Shown here: positions 7,506 through 16,385 of the stretch, piece after piece | Layout of the letters: every line of letters begins with the position of its first letter | How positions within the stretch are numbered: position 1 is the stretch's first letter | Assembly (NCBI GenBank): GCA_023387965.1 | Contig: JAEWHE010000027.1 | Span: 113,819-177,818 of the forward strand | DNA from: Bacteroidota bacterium | GTDB lineage: Bacteria > Bacteroidota > Bacteroidia > Flavobacteriales > Flavobacteriaceae | Reading direction: 5' to 3' | DNA length: 64,000 nucleotides | The notes under the pieces: model-generated | Told to the model about the DNA's origin: nothing | What the model saw: only the letters and a program-made list of their open reading frames with translations | Databases searched by the model: none | Made by a program: the position numbers and the translations under genes

Positions 7506-8851
7506 TATTGTTTTTGCTTTAAAAGCTGATCGGCTTTGGTGAAATATTCCTGTTTGGCTTTCGCGTCTCCTAAAGCTGACGCAGCTTCGCCTAATTGAAT
7601 ATTAAAATTAATTTCTAAATCTTTGTTTTCCACCAAATAGTCCATCCCGGAAAGTAAAGCTTCTTTAGCCTTTTTCGGATTTTTTAATTGGTTCAATGCC
7701 AATCCAGAATAGTAATAAAATTCGGGTTGCAATGGGAAATAATCTAAATACGAAGCACTTTTTGAGGCTACTTCGTTGAACTGCTTATTTTCGGTGTAAG
7801 CTTGCAGCAAAAATATTCCGGTTTCGGCATCTTGCGGATTGTTTTTAGAATAAATTTCGAAAAATTTTATCGCCTGCAACCAATCTTTCCGCATAAAAAA
7901 TATTTGCCCAAATTCTTTTGAAAGTGCCGCTTGTTTATCTGATTCTAACAAACTGAAAGCCGCATCCAAATCTGCCGCGTAGTTTGGATTTGTTTTCACA
8001 AAAATTACAAATTCCTTCAAAATTTTTACTTTCACATCCGAATTGATTTTTTTGCTTTCCAACACTTTTTTCATTGCCGAAACCGCTTTTTGTCCATCAT
8101 TTTTATTCAAATGAAATTTAAAAAGTCCGATTTGTGCAAACTCCGAATCCGGAATTTCTTTTTCGAGTTGTTTGGCAATTTCAAACGCCTTTTCCTCCTG
8201 ATTGTTTTCGGCATATTGATAAATCAGTTCGATGTAATTCGCCTCATTTTTAGGGTCTTTTTTTATTGCTTCCAAAAGATTTTTTTTATCCGAAGCATTT
8301 TCGCCAGAACTCACGCCAATTTGCGCGCGATAGGCATTTCTTTGCGCAGTTTTCCCCGAAGTTTCGTCCAGTTCATTAATCAAAACCAAAGCCTTGTCAA
8401 ACTGATTCGTGTACATGTAAAGCGAGGTCAAATCTTCTTTGTATTTGGTGTCAAAAGCAATCAATTTATTCACAACCGAAATCGCCTGATTGTAATCTTT
8501 GGTTTCATAAAAAACATCGTACAAACCTACCAAAAACCACTTGTTTGAACCATCAATTTTTATCGCTTGATTGAAATTTTCTTGGGCTTTTTGGTAATTT
8601 TTAAGCTTGAAATAATTAATACCTAATTCATTAAAAAGAACCGCATTTTGAGGTTGCGATTTCAAACATTTTTCGAGTGAAAGAATGGCTTTGTCATAAT
8701 TTTCAATGCCTTTTTGCTTCAACGATTCGTAGAAATCATCCTGAAATTTATCTTCTGCCAACGCGATTAAATCCGGCTCTTGCTGAGCAAAACCAGTTAC
8801 CGGAAGCAAAAAAGTTCCGGTTAAAATCGAGAGGTAAAAGATTTTTTTCAT
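7505..8851 (-). CDS. secreted tetratricopeptide-repeat protein
   Basis: A protein of about 448 residues with a signal peptide from the ATG at 8851 (MKKIFYLSILTGTFLL, ending GFAQ). An ATG six codons upstream would merely lengthen the leader. The rest is a chain of TPR-like helical repeats (for example AVLFNELGINYFKLKNYQKA near residues 60-80), a protein-interaction scaffold with no catalytic motif. It lies in the periplasm by prediction. It starts 21 nt after the nucleotidyltransferase stop and overlaps the DUF4292 gene by one base. The partner is unknown. Confidence 0.8.
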   Translation of the reverse strand: MKKIFYLSILTGTFLLPVTGFAQQEPDLIALAEDKFQDDFYESLKQKGIENYDKAILSLEKCLKSQPQNAVLFNELGINYFKLKNYQKAQENFNQAIKIDGSNKWFLVGLYDVFYETKDYNQAISVVNKLIAFDTKYKEDLTSLYMYTNQFDKALVLINELDETSGKTAQRNAYRAQIGVSSGENASDKKNLLEAIKKDPKNEANYIELIYQYAENNQEEKAFEIAKQLEKEIPDSEFAQIGLFKFHLNKNDGQKAVSAMKKVLESKKINSDVKVKILKEFVIFVKTNPNYAADLDAAFSLLESDKQAALSKEFGQIFFMRKDWLQAIKFFEIYSKNNPQDAETGIFLLQAYTENKQFNEVASKSASYLDYFPLQPEFYYYSGLALNQLKNPKKAKEALLSGMDYLVENKDLEINFNIQLGEAASALGDAKAKQEYFTKADQLLKQKQ

Positions 8852-8872
8852 CTGCTTTATTTTTTTCAAAAA

Positions 8873-9883
8873 TTATTCCAAAACCGAATAATCTCCGATG
8901 CTGATATTGGTAAAATTCCCGTCGAATGTGGCGTGATTCCCAATCATGGCATTGTCCAAATTTGCATTTTTAATGTTAGAATGGGTTTGCACCAAACTAT
9001 TTTTAATGGTCGAATTGATGACATGACAACCTTTTCCTAAAGACACATTTGGACCAACAGTTGCATTGATCAAATACACGTCTTCACCAATGTAACACGG
9101 CGGAATGATGGTGGAATTTTCCAATTTCACATCGGCTGAAACTAAATTTTCGCCATCGTTGTGCAAAAAGCCCAGCATTCTCGAATTGGTTTCGACCGTC
9201 ACATTCTTGTTTCCGCAATCCATCCATTCATCGACTTTTCCTGGTACAAATTTCATGCCTTTTGCCATCATTTGCTTGATTCCATCATTAATTTGGTATT
9301 CGCCACCATGAATAATGTTATTGTCTAAAACCAATTGCAATTCGTTTTTCAAAACCGCGATATCTTTGAAATAATAAATTCCAATCACCGCCAAATCCGA
9401 CACAAATTCTTTTGGTTTTTCCACCAATTCTACGATTTCGTTGTTTTCGTTCAAATTAATAACGCCAAAAGCTTCAGGTTCGTCTACTTGTTTCACCCAA
9501 ATTACGCTATCGGCAGTTTTATCTAAGTCAAAATCCGCCCGAATCAAGGTATCAGCATAAGCAATTACGGCTGGACCACTCAAAGAATCTTTGGCACACA
9601 TAATAGCGTGACCGGTTCCTAAGGCTTCATTTTGGTAATAAATGGTTCCTTTGGCGCCTAATTTTTCGGCAATGGCAATGAGTTCTTTTTCTACTTTTTC
9701 ACCAAAACTTTCGTGAATTACAAATGCTACTTCATCAATTTTTTGATTTAAAACACCGGCAATATCTTCTACCAAACGGTGAACGATTGGCTTTCCAGCA
9801 ACTGGAATTAATGGTTTTGGAACGGTTAATGTATGCGGTCTTAGGCGAGATCCTCGACCTGCCATTGGTACTATTATTTTCAT
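8873..9883 (-). CDS. sugar-phosphate nucleotidyltransferase with left-handed beta-helix tail
   Basis: A 336-residue NTP-transferase that joins a sugar-1-phosphate to a nucleotide. The N-terminal signature GRGSRLRPHT at residues 9-18 and the PKPLIPVAGKP segment (22-32) form the nucleotide site; ADTLI carries the metal-binding Asp. The C-terminal third (from about residue 245) contains hexapeptide-type repeats (IIPPCYIGEDV, ATVGPNVSLGKGC), giving a beta-helix as in GlmU/RfbA relatives. The sugar and base cannot be read from sequence. It sits in an operon with a flippase, dut, and envelope genes, so a role in surface glycan or wall precursors is likely. Confidence 0.85.
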   Translation of the reverse strand: MKIIVPMAGRGSRLRPHTLTVPKPLIPVAGKPIVHRLVEDIAGVLNQKIDEVAFVIHESFGEKVEKELIAIAEKLGAKGTIYYQNEALGTGHAIMCAKDSLSGPAVIAYADTLIRADFDLDKTADSVIWVKQVDEPEAFGVINLNENNEIVELVEKPKEFVSDLAVIGIYYFKDIAVLKNELQLVLDNNIIHGGEYQINDGIKQMMAKGMKFVPGKVDEWMDCGNKNVTVETNSRMLGFLHNDGENLVSADVKLENSTIIPPCYIGEDVYLINATVGPNVSLGKGCHVINSTIKNSLVQTHSNIKNANLDNAMIGNHATFDGNFTNISIGDYSVLE

Positions 9884-9890
9884 ATCATTG

Positions 9891-9904
9891 CCCGCGAACG
9901 CGGG
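9891..9904. repeat. short GC-rich palindrome left of the GIY-YIG gene
   Basis: Arms CCCGCG and CGCGGG with an AA loop, in an otherwise AT-rich 60-bp spacer. Together with the palindrome at 10293-10312 it brackets the GIY-YIG gene. Confidence 0.6.
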
Positions 9905-9944
9905 TATCTTTTTATTTCCTGCAATCAGGTTTCTTGGTTAATAA

Positions 9945-10250
9945 TTATTTTTGTCGTAATGTCTTAAAATCGAAATTCCAATTTAAACTAATGTCCAACC
10001 ACGTTGGATTCATATCTTCAATTAATTTTATCTTCCACTCTCTTTTCCATTTTTTCAATTGCTTTTCTCTAATTATGGCGTCATATCCATTTTCACATTC
10101 TTCAAAATATATAAGCTTATTGCAATTATATTTTGCTGTAAATGAATTTGGATAAACTTTTAATTCATGTTCTTTGACACGCTCCAATAAATTGTCGGTA
10201 ACACCAACGTATACAACACCCTGATGTTTATTAGACATTATATAAATATA
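9945..10250 (-). CDS. GIY-YIG nuclease-domain protein, start disrupted
   Basis: The frame from the ATG at 10238 encodes 97 residues of a small GIY-YIG endonuclease-like protein: YVG at residues 10-12, Arg in NLLERVKEH near 20, His 24 and Glu 58 in REKQLKKW. The first half of the signature (the GIY strand) is read only upstream of this ATG, as YIYI, directly after an in-frame TGA at 10251-10253. An ATG at 10252-10254 (minus strand) is one base out of frame. Either a frameshift removed the real start, or a non-ATG codon is used. The gene is inserted between dut and the nucleotidyltransferase gene and is flanked by palindromes. Function of these single-domain proteins is unknown. Confidence 0.7.
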   Translation of the reverse strand, partial: YIYIMSNKHQGVVYVGVTDNLLERVKEHELKVYPNSFTAKYNCNKLIYFEECENGYDAIIREKQLKKWKREWKIKLIEDMNPTWLDISLNWNFDFKTLRQK

Positions 10251-10292
10251 TCATAAACTCATGTTGTGACCATAATTATTTCAATTCACGAG

Positions 10293-10312
10293 ATTCCTGC
10301 CTTCGCAGGAAT
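10293..10312. repeat. palindrome at the dut stop codon
   Basis: Arms ATTCCTGC and GCAGGAAT enclose CTTC; the last base reaches the dut stop codon. A diverged relative is at 22795-22813. It may act as a terminator or as a REP-like element. Confidence 0.65.
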
Positions 10313-10746
10313 TACTTTACACCCGTACTTCCAAAACCGCCTGATCCTCTTGATGTTTCCGATAAATTTTCGGCTTCAAGCCAAACAGCTCTCTCGTGTT
10401 TTGCAATAATGAGTTGGGCAATTCTTTCGCCGTTTTCAATTGTGAAATCTTGGTTGGATAAATTTACTAAAATCACACCTATTTCACCACGATAATCTGC
10501 ATCTACAGTTCCAGGAGCATTTAAAACGGTAATTCCATTTTTGGCTGCTAAACCGCTTCTTGGGCGAACTTGAGCCTCATAACCAATGGGCAATTCTATA
10601 AAAAGTCCGGTTTTTACGATGGCTCTTCCTAGTGGTTTTAAAATTATTGGTTCCGAAATATTGGCACGCAAATCCATTCCAGCGGAAGCAAGTGTTTCGT
10701 AGGTAGGTAATGAATGCTGTGATCTATTGACGATTTTAATTTCCAT
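10312..10746 (-). CDS. dut: dUTP diphosphatase
   Basis: A 144-residue trimeric dUTPase that converts dUTP to dUMP and pyrophosphate, keeping uracil out of DNA. The five conserved motifs are present: AGMDLRA near residues 22-28 (motif 1), RPRSGLA near 62-68 (motif 2), the NAPGTVDADYRGE stretch near 76-88 (motif 3, substrate Tyr and Asp), GERIAQLII (motif 4), and the Gly-rich tail RGSGGFGSTG (motif 5). Length is standard. It begins 6 nt after the flippase gene stop, so it is in the same operon. Confidence 0.96.
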   Translation of the reverse strand: MEIKIVNRSQHSLPTYETLASAGMDLRANISEPIILKPLGRAIVKTGLFIELPIGYEAQVRPRSGLAAKNGITVLNAPGTVDADYRGEIGVILVNLSNQDFTIENGERIAQLIIAKHERAVWLEAENLSETSRGSGGFGSTGVK

Positions 10747-10752
10747 ATCATT

Positions 10753-12234
10753 TTATTTTCTTCGTTTTGCGATTCGTAAAATGGTTTCTTTTTCGTTGTA
10801 ATATATGAAATAGGCAAAGATGAGCAAGAGTGGAACGCCAACAAAATAATTTTGGCGAAAGCCATAAAAATAAATTACCGAAAACAATATCGACAAGCCA
10901 AGATATCCGCCAATTTTCTTTTTGTCGTATGGGATGGGATATTTATTTTTTCCGAGCCAATAAGAAATCATCATCATCGCTCCGTAAGCTGCAATCGTGG
11001 CAATTGCTGATCCCATGTAACCACCAACTCCGTTTTCTTGCGCGATGGGGATGAGTAAAAAATTAAGCCCAAGTGTGATAATGGCGCCAATTATGGAAAT
11101 AAATGCGCCAATATGGGTTTGGTTGGTGAGTTTGTACCAAACGGAAAGATTGGTGTAAATTCCCAAGAAAAAATTAGCAAAAATAATCAGCGGTACCACA
11201 TTCATCGCACCCCAAAACGAACTGTCTTGGATCATCACAACCTTTAAAACATCAGCGAAAACAATAACAGCTAAACTCATCATTGAACCTGTGATCACAA
11301 AATATTTGGTAATCGTGGCGTAGGTTTGCGAAGCGTTTTCATTAGCGGCATGACTGAAAAAAAATGGTTCGATTCCTAAAGTGTAAGCCGTTCTGAACAA
11401 AACCATGAACAATCCGAGTTTATAACAAGCTGAATAGATCCCCACTTGTGCTTCGGCGATGTCTGGCGGTAATAAATGTTTTAATAAAATTTTATCGAAC
11501 TGATCATTGATGGCAAATGCCATTCCGGCGATCATAATGGGAAATCCGTAACGTAGCATTTTTTTTAACAACGAAAAATCAAAACACCAGCGGAAATGCA
11601 AATAGTTTCGGGAAAGCACCAAAAAGGTTAGGAAACTGGCAATTAAATTTGAAACGAAAATATAGCCAATTTGGAAATCTTGATAATAAAAAGTGCTGAC
11701 AAATGCTGATGGATTTTCTTTGGCAATTTTTGGCAATGCAATTAGAAAAAACAGGTTCAAACCCAGATTTACAGCGACGTTTCCAATTTTTATAGCGGCA
11801 TAAAATATCGGTTTTTGGTTGGCCCGAAGTTTAGAAAAAGGAATCACTACTAAAGCATCGAGTGCCAAAATCCAAATCATGTAGGTGATGTATTGAACAT
11901 CGATTTCTAAGAAATTGGCAACAGAAATTCGGTTTATCAATGCAATGGCGAGAAAAATAATGGTAGTCCAAAAGATGGCAAATGTGGAAGTTTCAATTAC
12001 TTTTTTCTTATCTGTTTCAGAATTGTAAAAACGAAAAAAAGCGGTTTCCATTCCGTAAGAAAGTAACACGTTAAAAAAAATAAGGTAAGCAAAAATAACA
12101 TTTACCGAACCATATTCTTCTTCTGGAAGTAACGTGGTATAAAGTGGCACCAAAATAAAACTAAACATCCTCGGGATAACCGTGGCGAGACCGTAAATGG
12201 CTGTTTGCTTAAAAAGATTTTTGTAAAGGCTCAA
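10753..12234 (-). CDS. polysaccharide flippase of the MOP superfamily
   Basis: A 493-residue integral membrane protein with about 12-14 hydrophobic segments and no soluble domain, matching Wzx/MurJ-like polysaccharide exporters. It would move a lipid-linked saccharide across the inner membrane. The start is a TTG at 12234, giving LSLYKNLFKQ..., which fits the family's N-terminus; no ATG is available nearby. The first gene of an operon with dut, the nucleotidyltransferase and envelope genes. It is separate from the second flippase at 44702, which belongs to the large glycan locus. Substrate unknown. Confidence 0.85.
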   Translation of the reverse strand: MSLYKNLFKQTAIYGLATVIPRMFSFILVPLYTTLLPEEEYGSVNVIFAYLIFFNVLLSYGMETAFFRFYNSETDKKKVIETSTFAIFWTTIIFLAIALINRISVANFLEIDVQYITYMIWILALDALVVIPFSKLRANQKPIFYAAIKIGNVAVNLGLNLFFLIALPKIAKENPSAFVSTFYYQDFQIGYIFVSNLIASFLTFLVLSRNYLHFRWCFDFSLLKKMLRYGFPIMIAGMAFAINDQFDKILLKHLLPPDIAEAQVGIYSACYKLGLFMVLFRTAYTLGIEPFFFSHAANENASQTYATITKYFVITGSMMSLAVIVFADVLKVVMIQDSSFWGAMNVVPLIIFANFFLGIYTNLSVWYKLTNQTHIGAFISIIGAIITLGLNFLLIPIAQENGVGGYMGSAIATIAAYGAMMMISYWLGKNKYPIPYDKKKIGGYLGLSILFSVIYFYGFRQNYFVGVPLLLIFAYFIYYNEKETILRIAKRRK

Positions 12235-12300
12235 AATTTAGTTTTAGTGTAACAAAAATAAGGATATTTAAGAAGTTTCCCCATTAGTTTTTTGATAAAA

Positions 12301-12330
12301 AAAAAGACCAGATATATACCTAGTCTTTTT
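12301..12330 (-). terminator. intrinsic terminator after the T9SS cargo gene
   Basis: Arms AAAAAGACCAG and CTAGTCTTTTT (one G-U) lie 21 nt past the stop of the secreted protein gene at 12351, with a T run at the 3' side on the minus strand. Confidence 0.7.
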
Positions 12331-12350
12331 TAGAAGTTGCATTACAGCGA

Positions 12351-13163
12351 TTAATTTTTCGTAAATTTTGTAGTATGTTGGATGTTTTCACCATTACATT
12401 TAATCACATAATTTCCAACTGGTAAATTATTTACATTTAATTGGAATTCTGACCCAGAAACTTTTTGCGAAAGTACGGTTTGCCCCATTAAATTATAGAT
12501 AGTAACCTCTTGAATATCATGATAAGCTTTTACATTTACGAAATTATTTGCCGGATTCGGATAAATAGAAAGTGGCGTTGCAGCAAATTTATCTGTACTT
12601 AATGAATTTACGTTCACGGTAAAATCGATTGCTTGACCATAAGATGTTCCAACTCCTCCGAACAAAGTATCTTCAACACTAATAGCGCAAGGATTTTGAT
12701 CTAAAGCATAATCGTCTGCTTCATCGGTATAAACTTTTACAACTCTAATTCTTGTAGTTCCGGGTGTAACGCCTGAAGGGATTGCTATGTTTACAGTTGC
12801 AGATGCTGCATCGGCTCCAGTACTATTTGTAATTTTACCAATATAAAAAATTTCCCCTGCATCATCTAATATATTATTTCGATTCCAATCGATATAAGCA
12901 ACATAGTCATTGTCATAATCGCCATAACTATTTCCTTTTACAACAATAGGATAAGTACTTCCAGGATCTACGTTGGCGATGGTTGCAAGGTAATCTGCTA
13001 ATATTGCAGTGGTGTTGGAATTGGCGATTGTCGCTCCTCCAAATGTTATAGAAGTTATTTCTTCTACACCTTCAACTTCGGTAATGTCACAATACGGACT
13101 TGGAAATTGTGCGGCTGCAGACATTCCTGTTAAACATAATAATAAAAGAGTAATTTTTTTCAT
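12351..13163 (-). CDS. secreted GEVED-domain protein with T9SS sorting domain
   Basis: A 270-residue exported protein: signal peptide (MKKITLLLLCLTGMSAAAQ), a GEVED-type beta-sandwich in the middle (DYVAYIDWNRNN near residues 86-97, then the acidic DEADDYAL), and a type A C-terminal T9SS sorting domain starting at LSIYPNPANNF near residue 198 with typical VTIYNLMGQTV and LPVGNYVIK motifs. The protein should be carried across the outer membrane by the type IX system and attached or released. It probably binds or displays something at the surface; the ligand is unknown. The gene is transcribed alone. It lies downstream of the ATP synthase cluster, whose terminator intervenes. Confidence 0.88.
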   Translation of the reverse strand: MKKITLLLLCLTGMSAAAQFPSPYCDITEVEGVEEITSITFGGATIANSNTTAILADYLATIANVDPGSTYPIVVKGNSYGDYDNDYVAYIDWNRNNILDDAGEIFYIGKITNSTGADAASATVNIAIPSGVTPGTTRIRVVKVYTDEADDYALDQNPCAISVEDTLFGGVGTSYGQAIDFTVNVNSLSTDKFAATPLSIYPNPANNFVNVKAYHDIQEVTIYNLMGQTVLSQKVSGSEFQLNVNNLPVGNYVIKCNGENIQHTTKFTKN

Positions 13164-13240
13164 AATATGAAATTTTTAAAATTTTTGTAAGGACTAAAGT
13201 ACAAAAATTTATTATTATCATATAAGTTATTGGCTAATTA

Positions 13241-13276
13241 AAAAAAAAACGCCTTTTTAAAAAAGCGCTTTTTGAT
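13241..13276 (-). terminator. terminator of the ATP synthase operon
   Basis: On the minus strand a hairpin with CGC/GCG core and one bulge, flanked by A-run and ten T residues, starts about 20 nt after the atpG stop codon. Confidence 0.6.
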
Positions 13277-13294
13277 ATATTGGTTGTTTTTTTC

Positions 13295-14152
13295 TTAACT
13301 ATTTAAAGCTTCAGCTCCACCAACGATTTCGAGGATTTCTCCAGTAATTGCTGCTTGACGTGCTTTGTTGTAAGTTAATTTCAATTGATTGCGCAATTCT
13401 GTTGCGTTGTCAGTTGCTTTGTGCATTGCAGTCATACGAGCTCCATGTTCTGAAGCAAATGAATCGCGGATGGCTTTATACAATTGAGTTTTTAGTGAAA
13501 GCGGAATCAACTCTTCGATGATTTGTTCTTTTGAAGGTTCAAAAATATAATCAACTGAAGTGTTTTCTTGCTTTTCTACCGGAAGAATTGGCAAAAATTG
13601 TTCTGTAATAATGATTTGTGTAGCGGCATTTTTAAATTGATTGTAAACCAATTCAATTTTATCATAAGCGCCATCCACGAAAAGTTGCATTAAATTTGCG
13701 GCAATATCAGCAACATTGGCAAAAGTCAATTCATCAAAAACCGCCGTATTATGCGTGATGACATTGTTCCCCTTTTTAATTGCATCATTTCCTTTTTTTC
13801 CGATTGTAACAAAATCTACTTGTTTGTCTTTGTATTGCACAAGCAAATTTTTCACTTCTTTCACCACGTTCGAGTTGAATGCACCACTCAAACCACGGTT
13901 AGAAGTAATGGCTACTACCAAAATTTTGTTCACCGGACGTTGTTCCGAAAAAACGCTTGCGCTATCGCCTTCTAACGACGCGGTTACGTTTTGTAACAAT
14001 TCGGTTAATTTTTCGGCATACGGACGCATTGCTGTGATAGCATCTTGCGCTTTTTTGAGTTTGGCAGCAGAAACCATTTTCATCGCCGAAGTGATTTGCA
14101 TCGTTGATGAAACGGAGGTAATTCTGTTACGGATTTCTTTTAAGTTTGCCAT
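13295..14152 (-). CDS. atpG: ATP synthase F1 subunit gamma
   Basis: The rotating central shaft of F1, 285 residues. The family start (MANLKEIRNRITSVSSTMQITSAMKMVSAAKLKKA) and the C-terminal helix (KLTYNKARQAAITGEILEIVGGAEAL) are both present; these form the coiled coil inside the alpha/beta ring. Length is normal. It is the last gene of the cluster. A 75-bp spacer with a long inverted repeat separates it from atpA. No beta or epsilon gene follows, in contrast to the enterobacterial order. Confidence 0.97.
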   Translation of the reverse strand: MANLKEIRNRITSVSSTMQITSAMKMVSAAKLKKAQDAITAMRPYAEKLTELLQNVTASLEGDSASVFSEQRPVNKILVVAITSNRGLSGAFNSNVVKEVKNLLVQYKDKQVDFVTIGKKGNDAIKKGNNVITHNTAVFDELTFANVADIAANLMQLFVDGAYDKIELVYNQFKNAATQIIITEQFLPILPVEKQENTSVDYIFEPSKEQIIEELIPLSLKTQLYKAIRDSFASEHGARMTAMHKATDNATELRNQLKLTYNKARQAAITGEILEIVGGAEALNS

Positions 14153-14166
14153 GTGTTTTAGTAATT

Positions 14167-14222
14167 AGTGATTAGTGAATAGTAGTGATTAGCATTTTAC
14201 CAATCACTATTCACTAATCACT
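14167..14222. repeat. long inverted repeat between atpA and atpG
   Basis: Arms AGTGATTAGTGAATAG (14167-14182) and its exact reverse complement (14207-14222) enclose an inner pair TAGTGATT/AATCACTA. The stem could fold in the atp transcript. No T run follows, so it looks more like an RNA processing or stabilising structure than a terminator. Confidence 0.7.
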
Positions 14223-14227
14223 GAAAA

Positions 14228-15805
14228 TTAGTTATATTTAGCTGAAACTTCTTTCGCTACGTTTTCGATAACATCTGTGATGCTGTCATCTAATTTACCA
14301 GCTTTTAAAGCGTCAAGTGTATCTCTGTGTTTGTTATTCAAGAATTCTAAGAAATCTTTTTCAAACTCTTTCACTTTGTTTACCGGCACGTTTCTCAACA
14401 AGTTTTTAGAACCTGCGTAAATAATCGCTACTTGGTCTTCAACTGTAAAAGGATCGTTCAAACCTTGTTTTAAGATTTCCACGTTTCTTTTTCCTTTTTC
14501 AATTACGTTTAAAGTAACCGCATCTAGATCAGATCCGAATTTAGCGAACGCTTCCAATTCACGGAATTGCGCTTGATCTAATTTTAATGTTCCAGATACT
14601 TTTTTCATCGACTTGATCTGAGCGTTTCCTCCAACACGAGATACAGAGATACCTACGTTGATTGCCGGACGAACTCCAGAGTTGAACAAATCCGACTCCA
14701 AGAAAATCTGACCATCAGTAATCGAAATTACGTTGGTTGGAATGTAGGCAGAAACGTCTCCTGCTTGTGTTTCAATAATTGGAAGTGCTGTCAATGAACC
14801 TCCACCTTTAACGATTCCTTTAATAGAATCTGGCAAGTCGTTCATTTGCTTAGCGATTTCGTCGTTGTTGATTACTTTACAAGCTCTTTCCAACAAACGA
14901 GAGTGAAGGTAGAAAACGTCTCCAGGATAAGCCTCACGTCCCGGTGGTCTTCTCAACAAAAGAGAAACCTCACGGTAAGCAACTGCTTGTTTTGACAAAT
15001 CATCATACACGATCAATGCTGGACGACCTGAATCACGGAAATATTCTCCGATTGCAGCTCCAGCCAATGGTGCATAAACTTGCATTGGAGCAGGATCCGA
15101 AGCGTTTGCTGCTACGATAACCGTGTAAGCCATCGCTCCTTTTTCTTCCAATGTTTTTGCGATTCCTGCTACAGTCGAAGCTTTTTGCCCGATTGCAACA
15201 TATATACAGAATACTGGTTGTCCAGCATCGTAAAATTCTTTTTGGTTTAGGATGGTATCCAAACAAACGGTTGACTTACCAGTTTGACGGTCACCAATTA
15301 CAAGCTCACGTTGTCCTCTTCCAACTGGGATCATCGCATCTACCGCTTTGATACCTGTTTGTAATGGTTCAGTTACCGGTTGACGGAAAATTACTCCAGG
15401 AGCTTTTCTTTCTAACGGCATTTCGTATAAAGTTCCACCAATTGGACCTTTACCATCAATTGGCTGTCCAAGAGTGTTTACTACACGACCTACCATTTCT
15501 TCACCTACTTTAAGCGAAGCAATACGTTGAGTTCTTTTTGCAGTTGAACCTTCTTTGATTCCTGTTGATGAACCGAAAAGTACAACACCTACGTTGTCTT
15601 CCTCAAGGTTCAAAACCATTCCTTCCATTCCATTTTCAAACTCAACCAATTCACCGTATTGAACATTTGAAAGACCGTAAACACGAGCAATACCGTCACC
15701 CACATTTAAAACAGTTCCAACTTCTTCCAGCGTTGCACCAGATTCAAAATCTGACAATTGCTTTTTTAATATTGCTGAAATTTCAGCAGCTTTAATTTCC
15801 GCCAT
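14228..15805 (-). CDS. atpA: ATP synthase F1 subunit alpha
   Basis: The non-catalytic nucleotide-binding subunit of F1, 525 residues. The P-loop GDRQTGKST is at residues 171-179, followed by the CIYVAIGQK strand, and the arginine-finger region SVSRVGGNAQ near 385. The N-terminal beta-barrel domain and the C-terminal helical domain are complete. It follows atpH by 39 nt. It assembles with gamma and delta encoded here and with beta and epsilon encoded elsewhere. Confidence 0.98.
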   Translation of the reverse strand: MAEIKAAEISAILKKQLSDFESGATLEEVGTVLNVGDGIARVYGLSNVQYGELVEFENGMEGMVLNLEEDNVGVVLFGSSTGIKEGSTAKRTQRIASLKVGEEMVGRVVNTLGQPIDGKGPIGGTLYEMPLERKAPGVIFRQPVTEPLQTGIKAVDAMIPVGRGQRELVIGDRQTGKSTVCLDTILNQKEFYDAGQPVFCIYVAIGQKASTVAGIAKTLEEKGAMAYTVIVAANASDPAPMQVYAPLAGAAIGEYFRDSGRPALIVYDDLSKQAVAYREVSLLLRRPPGREAYPGDVFYLHSRLLERACKVINNDEIAKQMNDLPDSIKGIVKGGGSLTALPIIETQAGDVSAYIPTNVISITDGQIFLESDLFNSGVRPAINVGISVSRVGGNAQIKSMKKVSGTLKLDQAQFRELEAFAKFGSDLDAVTLNVIEKGKRNVEILKQGLNDPFTVEDQVAIIYAGSKNLLRNVPVNKVKEFEKDFLEFLNNKHRDTLDALKAGKLDDSITDVIENVAKEVSAKYN

Positions 15806-15844
15806 TTTGTTTTATAGTTTATACACTTAAAAGTGTGGTAAATT

Positions 15845-16381
15845 TTAATTATTACTAAATTCTCTTTTTAAAACCTGCAATCTATTGGCAATTGAAGCAT
15901 TGTATTGCTTATCACCGATTCTCAAGATAAATCCACCAATTATTGACGGATCAACGATGTTTTGGATGGTAATTTTTTTGTTAGAAAACTCTCTGATTTT
16001 AGTGGCAACTTTAGCTTCCAAATCAGCATCCATTGGGATTGCCGTGGTTACTTTTGCAATTTCAAAACCATTCATTTCATCAAACAAAGTAGTGAAATTT
16101 GAAGCAATAAAACCTAAAATTTCGAAACGTTTGTTTTCTTTCAATAAATGAAAAAGTCCTTTAGTTACCGTATCAGTTCCTGCAAAAATTTCTAAAAGCG
16201 CAGATTCTTTCACGTTTCCGGCAATGCTCGGGCTTTGAATGAAATTGCTCAATTCTTGGTTTTCAGATACGGTTTGTGCCACAAGAGTCATATCGTTATA
16301 AACCTCTTGAGCGACACCTTTGCTTAGTGCCAAATCTAAAATTGCTTTTGCGTATCTTGATGCTGCTCTGCTTCCTGACAT
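15845..16381 (-). CDS. atpH: ATP synthase F1 subunit delta
   Basis: The stator subunit linking F1 to subunit b, 178 residues. It begins SRAASRYAKAILDLA, the family signature, and ends with the strand-rich segment DPSIIGGFILRIGDKQYNASIANRLQ, where the conserved GG and D residues are seen. Length is standard. Its start lies 4 nt after the atpF stop, indicating tight coupling. Confidence 0.95.
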   Translation of the reverse strand: MSGSRAASRYAKAILDLALSKGVAQEVYNDMTLVAQTVSENQELSNFIQSPSIAGNVKESALLEIFAGTDTVTKGLFHLLKENKRFEILGFIASNFTTLFDEMNGFEIAKVTTAIPMDADLEAKVATKIREFSNKKITIQNIVDPSIIGGFILRIGDKQYNASIANRLQVLKREFSNN

Positions 16382-16385
16382 GTGA

